DNA of 64,000 nt, from NCBI GenBank assembly GCA_910578665.1, contig CAJTQU010000009.1:1-64000 (forward strand), read 5' to 3'. Below the pieces are notes generated by a model. It searched no databases and was not told the DNA's origin. It saw nothing but the letters and a program-made list of their open reading frames with translations. The first letter of the stretch is position 1. Each line of letters starts with the position of its first letter. Made by a program: the position numbers and the translations under genes. This DNA comes from an uncultured Muribaculaceae bacterium (lineage in GTDB: Bacteria > Bacteroidota > Bacteroidia > Bacteroidales > Muribaculaceae). Positions 35,781-43,364 of this stretch are shown one piece after another.

Positions 35781-36142
35781 TTCAAAGCTCCTTTCTTCCA
35801 AGCATAAGCCAGGCCTAAAATTAATATGAACATAAACACACCTATGCTGATAAGGCCGTTCGGACCAAGCGAGCGGCAAACCACAGCCCAGGGATAGAGG
35901 AACACGGTTTCTACGTCGAACACCAAAAACAGGATGGCGAACAAATAATATCCCACCTTAAACTGCATCATCGACTCGCCACGTGTAGGAATACCGCACT
36001 CATAAGGTTCTGACTTCTTTACCGAGAAAGAACGGGGAGAAATCAACCGGGCTATCAGAAGCGCGGCAAACACAAGGCCAAGACCGGTAATCACCGCAGT
36101 AATCGCCAGATCTCCATTGCTCATGCCTAACAGAAAGTTCAT
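35771..36142 (-). CDS. nuoA: NADH-quinone oxidoreductase subunit A
   Basis: A 123-residue three-helix subunit at the base of the complex I membrane arm. The motif KSEPYECGIPTRGESMMQFKVG contains the quinone-cavity loop with its conserved Cys; the next block, YYLFAILFLVFDVETVFLYP, is the second helix. It is the first gene of the 18-gene nuo-atp operon, 74 bases downstream of a -7 promoter element. Confidence 0.95.
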   Translation of the reverse strand: MNFLLGMSNGDLAITAVITGLGLVFAALLIARLISPRSFSVKKSEPYECGIPTRGESMMQFKVGYYLFAILFLVFDVETVFLYPWAVVCRSLGPNGLISIGVFMFILILGLAYAWKKGALKWQ

Positions 36143-36215
36143 ATAATTATTTATCTATTAGTTAGTTATCTCACATATACCCATTTAGGGCACACAGGTT
36201 AGTTCGTTTTACGAG

Positions 36216-36246
36216 GCAAAGTTACTAAAAAATTCTTAAATGCAAA
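36216..36246 (-). promoter_or_regulatory. Candidate promoter of the nuo-atp operon
   Basis: Read leftward: TTTG at 36246-36243, an 18-base spacer, then TAACTTTGC at 36224-36216. The spacer is slightly short of the usual 19-21. The start site would be near 36212, giving a leader of about 70 bases. No other consensus promoter is evident in the gaps of the operon. Confidence 0.55.
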
Positions 36247-36330
36247 AAATTTTAACACTCTTTTCTCTAGCATAAACCAAAACAACGACTAACACTTGTC
36301 AAGCATTCTCCCAGGATATATCTATATACA

Positions 36331-36371
36331 AAGCCGCCAAGGCGTCATAATGACAAAATCCTCGGCGGCTT
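36331..36371 (-). terminator. Hairpin after the lipoprotein gene
   Basis: AAGCCGCCAAGG (36331-36342) pairs with CCTCGGCGGCTT (36360-36371) with one mismatch around a 17-base loop. It lies about 30 bases past the lipoprotein stop. The tail on the minus strand is TGTATATAG, so termination may be moderate. Confidence 0.5.
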
Positions 36372-36399
36372 AAAAATTTGCTTAAATTAATTCGAGTGA

Positions 36400-37290
36400 C
36401 TATTTCTTGAGGTATGATCCGCGGAAAGTAGCACTATAACGCTCCCCTACTCTGAATGTGAGCTGTCCCTGTGTCAAATCCTCAGAAATCGGGTGGAACT
36501 CCAGATCATAGAATGTAAATGCCGGATATGGCACCGCATTGGCCCCTTCTCCAGCAATGGGAGCTATGCCAGACCCTTTGATACGGTAACCATAAGTGCG
36601 GTCAGGTTCAACAGTAAGTCCAAGCACCTGCATACGCGGTATGCTCGGCATTTCGGGAGCAAACTGCGCGTTGTATATGACCATATCTGCCTTCTTGGCA
36701 TCTAGGTCTATGTCCATATAGTAGATCGGTTTATCCGTAGTAAAAGTCTTATGCTCTCCTCCACTTTCATATTTGCTCACAGTATTACCGGCAAAATAAC
36801 AACGCGGTGTTATGGTTTTGGCCGTATATTCATTGGCAAGATTGAACGAAGCCACTATCAAAGTGCCTAGCGGAGGATTGTTTTCCGGATAATCAATATA
36901 GTAGTTGTAACTATTGGTCATCAGGACACCCAGACTGTTCACCATCATATTATTATTGGCCGGGAACTGCGAATAATATCCGAGATAGACTCCTTTGCCG
37001 GAAGATGATGGCACTATTTCAGGACTTTCAAATGACAGAACAGGCAAACCGTTATAATGTATATTGTTTACAGCTACTGTCCATACTCCCTTACCATAAT
37101 AATTAGTAAACGAATATAACATGTCTGTCACAAACTCAGCCGGCTTATTGACATCAGTGGGAATCATGACGGTCGGCATCGTGCCGCTCACACGACTGGT
37201 ATTCACAGGCTGGTCTTTTTCATCTGTACACGATCCAGCCAGCAACGCTGTGACCGGCAATAATGCAAATAAGAGTTTTCTCATAATCAT
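36400..37290 (-). CDS. Lipoprotein of unknown function, partner of a TonB-dependent receptor
   Basis: A 296-residue protein with a lipoprotein signal peptide: positive residues at 4-5, a hydrophobic core, then ALLAGSC with the lipidated Cys at 21. The mature part looks all-beta, with many Tyr/Thr/Val-rich strands and no recognised catalytic motif. I cannot assign a family. Its ATG overlaps the stop of the upstream receptor gene by 4 bases (ATGA), so the two proteins are made together. By analogy with HmuR/HmuY and SusC/SusD pairs it may be a surface-exposed ligand-capturing lid (inference). A start at the next Met (37284) is also possible. Confidence 0.7.
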   Translation of the reverse strand: MIMRKLLFALLPVTALLAGSCTDEKDQPVNTSRVSGTMPTVMIPTDVNKPAEFVTDMLYSFTNYYGKGVWTVAVNNIHYNGLPVLSFESPEIVPSSSGKGVYLGYYSQFPANNNMMVNSLGVLMTNSYNYYIDYPENNPPLGTLIVASFNLANEYTAKTITPRCYFAGNTVSKYESGGEHKTFTTDKPIYYMDIDLDAKKADMVIYNAQFAPEMPSIPRMQVLGLTVEPDRTYGYRIKGSGIAPIAGEGANAVPYPAFTFYDLEFHPISEDLTQGQLTFRVGERYSATFRGSYLKK

Positions 37291-39527
37291 ATTTTAATAA
37301 TATTATCTAACTTAATCCTCAAAGTGACACCGGCGGTAAAGGGGCGGCCGCGCTGCACAAACTGGTTGCCGATGCTCATAAAGTAGAATGTATGATACTT
37401 TGTGCCGGTAACATTGCGTGTCCAAATCTGCAGTGAATATCGCGGATGTGCAAACGTAACAGAAGCGTCAAGCAGCATGTAGAATGGTTGAGAAACACTA
37501 TTGGCCTCATCCCAATAGATACGTCCGGCTCCATGTCCTGCCACCTCTATTGACGCCGTCTTACAAAAACTGAATGGCAGAGCCAAATTGTAAGACGCGG
37601 CCACAAACAATGTCTGTTCCGGAGCATAAGGCACATATTTGCCAGCATACGAAACCTTGCCATTATCAAACTTTCGGAACCTGGCGTTGGTATATCCGTA
37701 GCTTGCATGCAGGTCAAGCGGAGCTACCGGACTGTAATGAGCAGATAATTCAAAACCATACGAACGGGTCTTGCCTGCATTGGTCATAATCCGCCCTGTC
37801 GTAGTACCGTCAGGAAACATCGTGAGCTGCTGGTCTGTACAATCTATATAAAACACCGAAGCGTCAGCCCTCAGATTTCTGTCCGCAGATTCCAGATGCC
37901 CTCCTAACTCAAAATTCCAGCTTTTCTCCGGTTTATAGCTAACAATTTGGTCAACATCATATTGGATACCGACCCCCATCATATTCATCAACCGCTGCTG
38001 GAGCACATCACTGAACATCTGTGTATTAAATCCACCAGCCTTATATCCCTTGGCAATATTGGCATAAAGGTTTGACACTATACTGCCCGAGGTCAAACGA
38101 AAGACAGCCGCCAATTTAGGAAGGAGTTGCACATATGTATGTCTCATGTGCCCCTGGTCTGCAATATCAACCGGCACCTTGCGCAGAAAAGAACAGATTC
38201 CGTCCGAATTGTCATAAAGACTATAAGAAGTATGGCACTCGCTCGTGTAACTGAGGGAGGGACTTTCCAGATCCGCACGCAATCCGGCCGTCAAATCCCA
38301 ACGCCCGATACATAATGTGCTCTCATGGTAAAGAGCCACCCCGTAAGAAGGGTATTTGAAATTACTCAATAGTTCAAAACTACGCTCGTCCCAATGAATG
38401 GGGAAATACGGATTGGCTTCATTTCGCTTTTGCTCTATAAGAGCAGCTATTCCGTCATCATGAAAATCGACAGGGGCATCCATGCGCATATCCCGATAAA
38501 AACCGAACAATCCTGTCAGCCAGTTGTAGCCACCTGAATTACGACTTCTGAGCACGAAATCTTGTGTAAACACATGCTCTTTTCTCTTCTGCCTCAGAGT
38601 GAAATAGTCCAAAGGTAAAAAATCCTGGTCAAGGTGCATATCATCATCAATATACTGCCAAGAAGTAATCGATGATAATGTGAAGCGAGGCAGACGGACA
38701 CTGACAGTAACACCGTCACTCATACACACCCTATAATAGGAACAGGTATCATTATAAGAGATTACCCCGGTCTGCATATATTCATACGGATAACCGCCCT
38801 GGTCAAGCCGTGAAACAGCAAAGGTGTTCAATACAGACACATTTGCCGCAGGACGCCACTCTGTCTTAAATCGTGCTGACAAAGAATGTTCCCAATCACA
38901 TTTATTACCGGTATACTCGTTTGTAAAGAATCCGTCAGACGCCCCACCACTAACACTCAGCGATAAGCCTACATGCTTTGACACCTTATTATATATAGAA
39001 CCTGAAAGCCTCCAGGTGGCACCAGAGCCATACTCTGCCATAGCGCGCACACCCTGCCACTGCATCGGACCTAATGTCAATATATTTATGACGCCACCCA
39101 TGCTGTTTCGACCGTATAGTGTGGACTGCGGACCGCGAAGCATTTCCAGCTGTGTTATATCTGCCAGATCAAAATCATACGCATCCTTGCTAAACACGGG
39201 GACATTGTCTATATTCAGAGCGACAGCGGGCTGGTCTATGCGCGCCCCGATACCTCTCACATAAATTGAGGATGTGATGCGCGAACCGTAATCAGGAACA
39301 AAAAAATTGGGTACTACGTCGCTAATTCCTTTCACAGATTTTATATCCAGTCGCTCGGCCAACTTCTCCCCGATCTCTGTAGAGGCCACAGCCTCGCCAA
39401 ACAACGCATTCTGCTTGATAGCAAGTACTGTGACTTCCTCCAGACTTAACGTATCAGAAGGCATATCCACAGGCCGCGCCAACAAGACAGTGCACAAATA
39501 AGTTAATATTGTAAGACATCTCCTCAC
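37287..39527 (-). CDS. TonB-dependent outer-membrane receptor
   Basis: A 746-residue high-affinity importer energised by TonB. A short signal peptide (about 1-18) leads to a TonB box (LEEVTVLAIK, about 29-38) and a plug domain (about 45-160: IYVRGIGARIDQPAVALNID, LEMLRGPQSTLYGRNSMGGV). A 22-strand-type barrel follows, ending in TAGVTLRIKL. It has no N-terminal carboxypeptidase-like domain, so it is of the siderophore/vitamin receptor type rather than SusC. The in-frame start is GTG at 39527; the nearby ATG at 39519 is out of frame. The ligand is unknown; the coupled lipoprotein gene downstream is the best clue. Confidence 0.85.
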   Translation of the reverse strand: MRRCLTILTYLCTVLLARPVDMPSDTLSLEEVTVLAIKQNALFGEAVASTEIGEKLAERLDIKSVKGISDVVPNFFVPDYGSRITSSIYVRGIGARIDQPAVALNIDNVPVFSKDAYDFDLADITQLEMLRGPQSTLYGRNSMGGVINILTLGPMQWQGVRAMAEYGSGATWRLSGSIYNKVSKHVGLSLSVSGGASDGFFTNEYTGNKCDWEHSLSARFKTEWRPAANVSVLNTFAVSRLDQGGYPYEYMQTGVISYNDTCSYYRVCMSDGVTVSVRLPRFTLSSITSWQYIDDDMHLDQDFLPLDYFTLRQKRKEHVFTQDFVLRSRNSGGYNWLTGLFGFYRDMRMDAPVDFHDDGIAALIEQKRNEANPYFPIHWDERSFELLSNFKYPSYGVALYHESTLCIGRWDLTAGLRADLESPSLSYTSECHTSYSLYDNSDGICSFLRKVPVDIADQGHMRHTYVQLLPKLAAVFRLTSGSIVSNLYANIAKGYKAGGFNTQMFSDVLQQRLMNMMGVGIQYDVDQIVSYKPEKSWNFELGGHLESADRNLRADASVFYIDCTDQQLTMFPDGTTTGRIMTNAGKTRSYGFELSAHYSPVAPLDLHASYGYTNARFRKFDNGKVSYAGKYVPYAPEQTLFVAASYNLALPFSFCKTASIEVAGHGAGRIYWDEANSVSQPFYMLLDASVTFAHPRYSLQIWTRNVTGTKYHTFYFMSIGNQFVQRGRPFTAGVTLRIKLDNIIKI

Positions 39528-39530
39528 GTT

Positions 39531-39539
39531 GCAAAATTA
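39531..39539 (-). promoter_or_regulatory. -7 element of the TonB receptor-lipoprotein operon
   Basis: Read leftward, TAATTTTGC ends only 3 bases before the GTG start codon at 39527, so the transcript may be leaderless. No TTG is present at the usual -33 distance, which suggests help from an activator or a weaker promoter. Confidence 0.45.
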
Positions 39540-39600
39540 GGCAATTTTCACATTTTATAAAATAGCCATTTCTTGTGATTTTACTATTCCGAGATTTAGA

Positions 39601-39632
39601 TTGGAAGAATCACTTTTTTGTCGTAAATTTGC
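39601..39632 (+). promoter_or_regulatory. Promoter of sdaA-rnz
   Basis: TTG at 39601-39603, a 20-base spacer and TAAATTTGC at 39624-39632. The predicted start site (about 39636) is only a few bases before the ATG at 39640, so the mRNA probably has almost no leader. Confidence 0.6.
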
Positions 39633-39639
39633 GGTAGAT

Positions 39640-40875
39640 ATGAAAACGATACGTGAAATATTCAGAATAGGCACAGGCCCGTCTTCCAGCCACACGATGG
39701 GGCCGCGTGTAGCGGCCGAACAATTCTTAAACAATCATCCCGATGCCCGTGGCTTCGAGGTGGTTTTATACGGCTCGCTTGCTGCAACCGGCCAGGGGCA
39801 TATGACGGATGTCGCTATTACCCAAACACTTGAAAAGAGCGGAATGCCTGTAAGTATCATTTGGGAACCAAACATATTCCTCCCTTACCACCCAAACGGC
39901 ATGACATTTAGATCTCTGGACGAAGCAGGTGGCACTACAGATGAATGGACTGTATACAGTATCGGCGGCGGCGCTATTGAAGAAGAGGGCAAGCCACATA
40001 CAGGACTTGCCGAAATATATGACCGCAATAATATGACCGACATACTTGAATACTGCGAACACACAGGTTATTGTTATTGGGAATATGTCGAACAGCGCGA
40101 GGGGAAAGAAATATGGAGCTATCTGGCCGAAGTATGGAAAGTGATGCGTGAAGCCGTGGACCGCGGGCTAAACACAGAAGGCCGTCTGCCAGGTCCTCTA
40201 AACTTGCGACGTAAAGCCTTTACATACAGAGTTAAAGCCGAAGGATACAAAGACAATCTGCGCACACGCGGCCTGGTGTTTGCATACGCTCTGGCCGTGA
40301 GCGAGGAAAATGCCTCAGGCGGAATTATAGCCACAGCTCCCACATGCGGCTCATGCGGAGTACTGCCAGCCGTGCTGTACCACATATGGAAAAGCAGGGA
40401 TCTCACAGAAGAACAGATTCTGCGAGCCTTGGCGACAGCAGGTCTCTTCGGCAACGTTGTGAAACAAAACGCATCTATTTCCGGCGCGGAAGTAGGATGT
40501 CAGGGCGAGGTAGGAGTGGCTTGCGCTATGGCGGCTGCGGCAGCCTGCCAACTATTCGGAGGCAGTCCGGCACAAATTGAATATGCTGCCGAGATGGGCC
40601 TCGAACACCATTTGGGTATGACATGTGATCCTGTCTGCGGCCTTGTGCAGATACCCTGTATCGAGCGCAACGCATACGCCGCAGCACGAGCCCTGGACGC
40701 TAATATATATGCCACATTTACAGACGGCACCCACCGGGTAAGCTTTGACAAGCTCGTGCGTGTCATGAAAGAAACCGGCCACGACCTTCCATCTCTCTAC
40801 AAAGAGACCAGCACAGGAGGACTGGCCAAGGACTACAGACAGATGTGGGACAATGGAACCCCTGCCGTACAATGA
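39640..40875 (+). CDS. sdaA: L-serine ammonia-lyase (4Fe-4S)
   Basis: Deaminates L-serine to pyruvate and ammonia with an oxygen-labile 4Fe-4S cluster. The 411-residue single-chain enzyme has the beta-domain motif GTGPSSSHTMGPR near the N-terminus and the catalytic-domain motif ATAPTCGSCGVLPAVL. Cluster ligands are probably Cys287, Cys329 and Cys340. Their spacings of 42 and 11 match those of the structurally known Legionella enzyme (from memory). The start at 39640 is chosen because an upstream in-frame ATG at 39601 would begin inside the promoter. It overlaps rnz by 4 bases (ATGA). Confidence 0.93.
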   Translation: MKTIREIFRIGTGPSSSHTMGPRVAAEQFLNNHPDARGFEVVLYGSLAATGQGHMTDVAITQTLEKSGMPVSIIWEPNIFLPYHPNGMTFRSLDEAGGTTDEWTVYSIGGGAIEEEGKPHTGLAEIYDRNNMTDILEYCEHTGYCYWEYVEQREGKEIWSYLAEVWKVMREAVDRGLNTEGRLPGPLNLRRKAFTYRVKAEGYKDNLRTRGLVFAYALAVSEENASGGIIATAPTCGSCGVLPAVLYHIWKSRDLTEEQILRALATAGLFGNVVKQNASISGAEVGCQGEVGVACAMAAAAACQLFGGSPAQIEYAAEMGLEHHLGMTCDPVCGLVQIPCIERNAYAAARALDANIYATFTDGTHRVSFDKLVRVMKETGHDLPSLYKETSTGGLAKDYRQMWDNGTPAVQ

Positions 40876-41786
40876 ACCAGTTTACAATCAATATACTGGG
40901 ATGCGGCTCGGCCAAACCCAGCACACGCCACTACCCTTCGTGCACAGTACTGAATGTGCGCGAGAACCTTTACATGGTTGACTGCGGTGAAGGGGCACAA
41001 ATGCAGATGCAACGCCAAAAACTTCGCTTCAACAGGCTCAACCATATTTTTCTGACACACCTGCACGGCGACCATGTATTCGGACTCCCCGGACTACTCA
41101 GTACCCTTAGCCTTCTAAAACGGGAAGGCACGGTAACCATACACACCTTTGCCGACGGCATAAGGGTACTACGCGATATAATCCGGTATTTTTCTCCTAT
41201 ACTTACATATGATTTGGTATTCAATGAAATAAGCCCTGGCACAGACTTAATATATGAAGACCGCCACATCACTGTCAGAACAATTCCGCTAAAACATCGT
41301 CTGCCATGTGTCGGATATATATTTGAAGAAAAACAGAAACCGCGTCATCTCATAGGACAGATGGCCGATTTCCACCAAGTACCGATAGCTGTGCGCAAAG
41401 ACATAATACAAGGTGCCGACTTTATAAAAAGTGACGGTACGGTCATCCCCAACTCTATGCTGACCACTGCCCCGTCCCATTCAGCCAGCTATGCACACAT
41501 AGGAGATACATCTTTTATACCCAAAATGGCAGATAAGATAGGACCCGTTGACTTACTATATCACGAAAGCACTTATCTCACAGCCGATTTGCATGATGCC
41601 GCCGGCCGGGGACACTCAACCGCGGCACAGGCTGCCACCATGGCCGAGATGTGCGGTGCCGGACAACTTCTGCTCGGACACTATTCTTCCAGATACAAAG
41701 ACCTTTCATTGTTCTTAAACGAAGCCAGAGAAATATTCCCAAACACAATATTAGGTTTCGAGGGCATGAGTGTACCGCTTATATAA
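40872..41786 (+). CDS. rnz: Ribonuclease Z
   Basis: Zinc endonuclease that removes 3' trailers from tRNA precursors. The 304-residue protein (E. coli 305) has the metallo-beta-lactamase motif THLHGDHVFGLPGL, with His63, His65, Asp67 and His68 as metal ligands. Other visible blocks are MVDCGEGAQMQMQ and GRGHSTAAQAATMAEMCGAG with a further His. The start at 40872 forms an ATGA overlap with the sdaA stop; an earlier in-frame ATG at 40845 lies inside sdaA and adds nine unrelated residues. Pairing of a serine deaminase with a tRNA nuclease has no obvious functional logic. Confidence 0.94.
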   Translation: MNQFTINILGCGSAKPSTRHYPSCTVLNVRENLYMVDCGEGAQMQMQRQKLRFNRLNHIFLTHLHGDHVFGLPGLLSTLSLLKREGTVTIHTFADGIRVLRDIIRYFSPILTYDLVFNEISPGTDLIYEDRHITVRTIPLKHRLPCVGYIFEEKQKPRHLIGQMADFHQVPIAVRKDIIQGADFIKSDGTVIPNSMLTTAPSHSASYAHIGDTSFIPKMADKIGPVDLLYHESTYLTADLHDAAGRGHSTAAQAATMAEMCGAGQLLLGHYSSRYKDLSLFLNEAREIFPNTILGFEGMSVPLI

Positions 41787-41830
41787 AAATAAGGGGGATG
41801 CATATTATGCATCCCCCTTATTTTTATATA
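41780..41830. terminator. Bidirectional terminator between rnz and eno
   Basis: A perfect 24-base inverted repeat, 41780-41803 and 41807-41830, with a 3-base loop. The GC core GGGGGATGCAT is flanked by A-runs and T-runs, so it stops transcription from both sides. Its left arm contains the rnz stop codon. Confidence 0.92.
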
Positions 41831-41836
41831 CTTAGA

Positions 41837-43120
41837 TTATTTCTTTGCAATCTTCTTATAACCATACTGTGCGGCAGCACCAAGCTCTTCTTCGATGCGG
41901 AGCAACTGGTTGTACTTGGCCATACGGTCAGAACGGCTGGCAGAACCAGTCTTAATCTGGCCAGAATTAGTTGCCACCGCTATATCTGCAATGGTGGCAT
42001 CCTCGGTTTCACCAGAACGGTGAGAAATAACAGCTGTGTAACCATTGCGCTGAGCCATTTCTACAGCACGCAGGGTTTCTGTAAGCGAACCAATCTGGTT
42101 GACTTTAACCAATATAGAATTAGCGCAACCCTCGGCTATACCACGCTCCAGATACTTCACATTAGTTACAAACAGGTCATCACCCACGAGCTGGCAACGA
42201 TCACCGATAAGGTCTGTAAGAATCTTCCAGCCTTCCCAGTCATTTTCAGCCATACCGTCCTCTATAGAGTCGATAGGATACTCGTTAACAAGCTGCTGCA
42301 GATATTTAGCCTGCTCTTCGCTGGTATATACAGGGCCGTCAGCCTGCTTCCAGGTGTAATCATACTTACCATCCTTATAGAATTCGGAAGAAGCACAGTC
42401 AAGGCCGATAGTGACATCCTTGCCAGGCTCATAACCAGCCTTGCGGATAGCCTCCATAATAACATTCAGGGCATCTTCAGTACCTTCGAGTGCCGGAGCG
42501 AAACCACCCTCGTCACCTACCGCTGTCGAGAGGCCGCGAGCCTTAAGAACACTCTTAAGATTATGGAATACCTCGGTACCCATGCGGATACCCTCATGAT
42601 AACAGCATGCGCCAACGGGACGGATCATGAATTCCTGGAAAGCGATCGGAGCATCAGAATGAGCACCACCGTTGATGATATTCATCATAGGCACAGGCAG
42701 AACATAAGAATTAACTCCGCCGATATATTTATACAAAGGTTCGTCAAGGTAGTCGGCAGCAGCCTTTGCCACGGCCAGTGACACACCGAGGATAGCGTTG
42801 GCACCCAGATTGCTCTTTGTGTCAGTACCGTCCAGGGCGATCATCTTCTCGTCTATGGCAATCTGGTCAAGAGCGCTCATGCCCACCAGGGCTTCTGCTA
42901 TAGGGCCGTTGACATTAGCCACAGCTTTCAGCACGCCTTTACCCATATAGCGGTTCTTGTCGCCGTCACGCAATTCAAGTGCCTCATTTACACCTGTAGA
43001 AGCGCCAGAGGGTACAGCAGCACGACCACGTGCGCCGCTTTCGAGAATCACGTCTACTTCAACTGTGGGATTACCGCGAGAATCGAGAACCTCGCGACCA
43101 ATAATCTTTTCAATTTTCAT
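41837..43120 (-). CDS. eno: Enolase
   Basis: Glycolytic enzyme converting 2-phosphoglycerate to phosphoenolpyruvate. The 427-residue protein (E. coli 432) begins MKIEKIIGREVLDSRGNPTVE. Other visible blocks are GGAHSDAPIAFQEFMIRPVG, SIEDGMAENDWEGW with a metal ligand, and LVKVNQIGSLTET (catalytic Lys), VISHRSGETED and IKTGSASRSDRMAKYNQLL near the C-terminus. The start at 43120 is chosen by homology to the conserved N-terminus; the open frame extends 25 codons further upstream into the leader. It has its own promoter and shares a terminator with rnz. Confidence 0.97.
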   Translation of the reverse strand: MKIEKIIGREVLDSRGNPTVEVDVILESGARGRAAVPSGASTGVNEALELRDGDKNRYMGKGVLKAVANVNGPIAEALVGMSALDQIAIDEKMIALDGTDTKSNLGANAILGVSLAVAKAAADYLDEPLYKYIGGVNSYVLPVPMMNIINGGAHSDAPIAFQEFMIRPVGACCYHEGIRMGTEVFHNLKSVLKARGLSTAVGDEGGFAPALEGTEDALNVIMEAIRKAGYEPGKDVTIGLDCASSEFYKDGKYDYTWKQADGPVYTSEEQAKYLQQLVNEYPIDSIEDGMAENDWEGWKILTDLIGDRCQLVGDDLFVTNVKYLERGIAEGCANSILVKVNQIGSLTETLRAVEMAQRNGYTAVISHRSGETEDATIADIAVATNSGQIKTGSASRSDRMAKYNQLLRIEEELGAAAQYGYKKIAKK

Positions 43121-43191
43121 AACTAAATTTCTACCTTTTATAGAATTATTATTCCTATATTTCTTATCAGATACCACGTTTATATCCGGGT

Positions 43192-43223
43192 GCAAAATTA
43201 CTAATTTTCGCCGATACAGCCAA
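43192..43223 (-). promoter_or_regulatory. Promoter of eno
   Basis: Read leftward: TTG at 43223-43221, exactly 20 bases, TAATTTTGC at 43200-43192. The start site near 43188 gives a leader of about 68 bases to the ATG at 43120. Confidence 0.7.
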
Positions 43224-43313
43224 CAGGGGCAATTAAATTTTTAACTATGTGCCACACTAGAACACCGGCGTACGCACATAAGTTGTATAATAAACGTTAA
43301 CGCATTTTACAGC

Positions 43314-43343
43314 TGCGGCCCACCATGGAAAGGAAGGGCCGCA
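43314..43343 (-). terminator. GC hairpin after the alpha-2-macroglobulin gene
   Basis: TGCGGCCC (43314-43321) pairs with GGGCCGCA (43336-43343), loop 14, about 20 bases past the stop at 43365. No T-run follows on the minus strand, so it is a weak terminator call. Confidence 0.4.
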
Positions 43344-43364
43344 ATCTTATGATTATTATACAGT

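Noticed and set aside
35781..35879. N-terminal extension of NuoB within nuoA
   Set aside because: The internal ATG at 35780 has a strong AAGGAG site and matches NuoB length; the extension does not resemble NuoB.
39601..39639. In-frame N-terminal extension of sdaA
   Set aside because: It would begin inside the -33 element of the promoter and adds residues unlike the family.
43121..43195. In-frame N-terminal extension of enolase
   Set aside because: It covers most of the leader, reaches into the promoter, and is not conserved in enolases; the Met at 43120 starts the known N-terminus.
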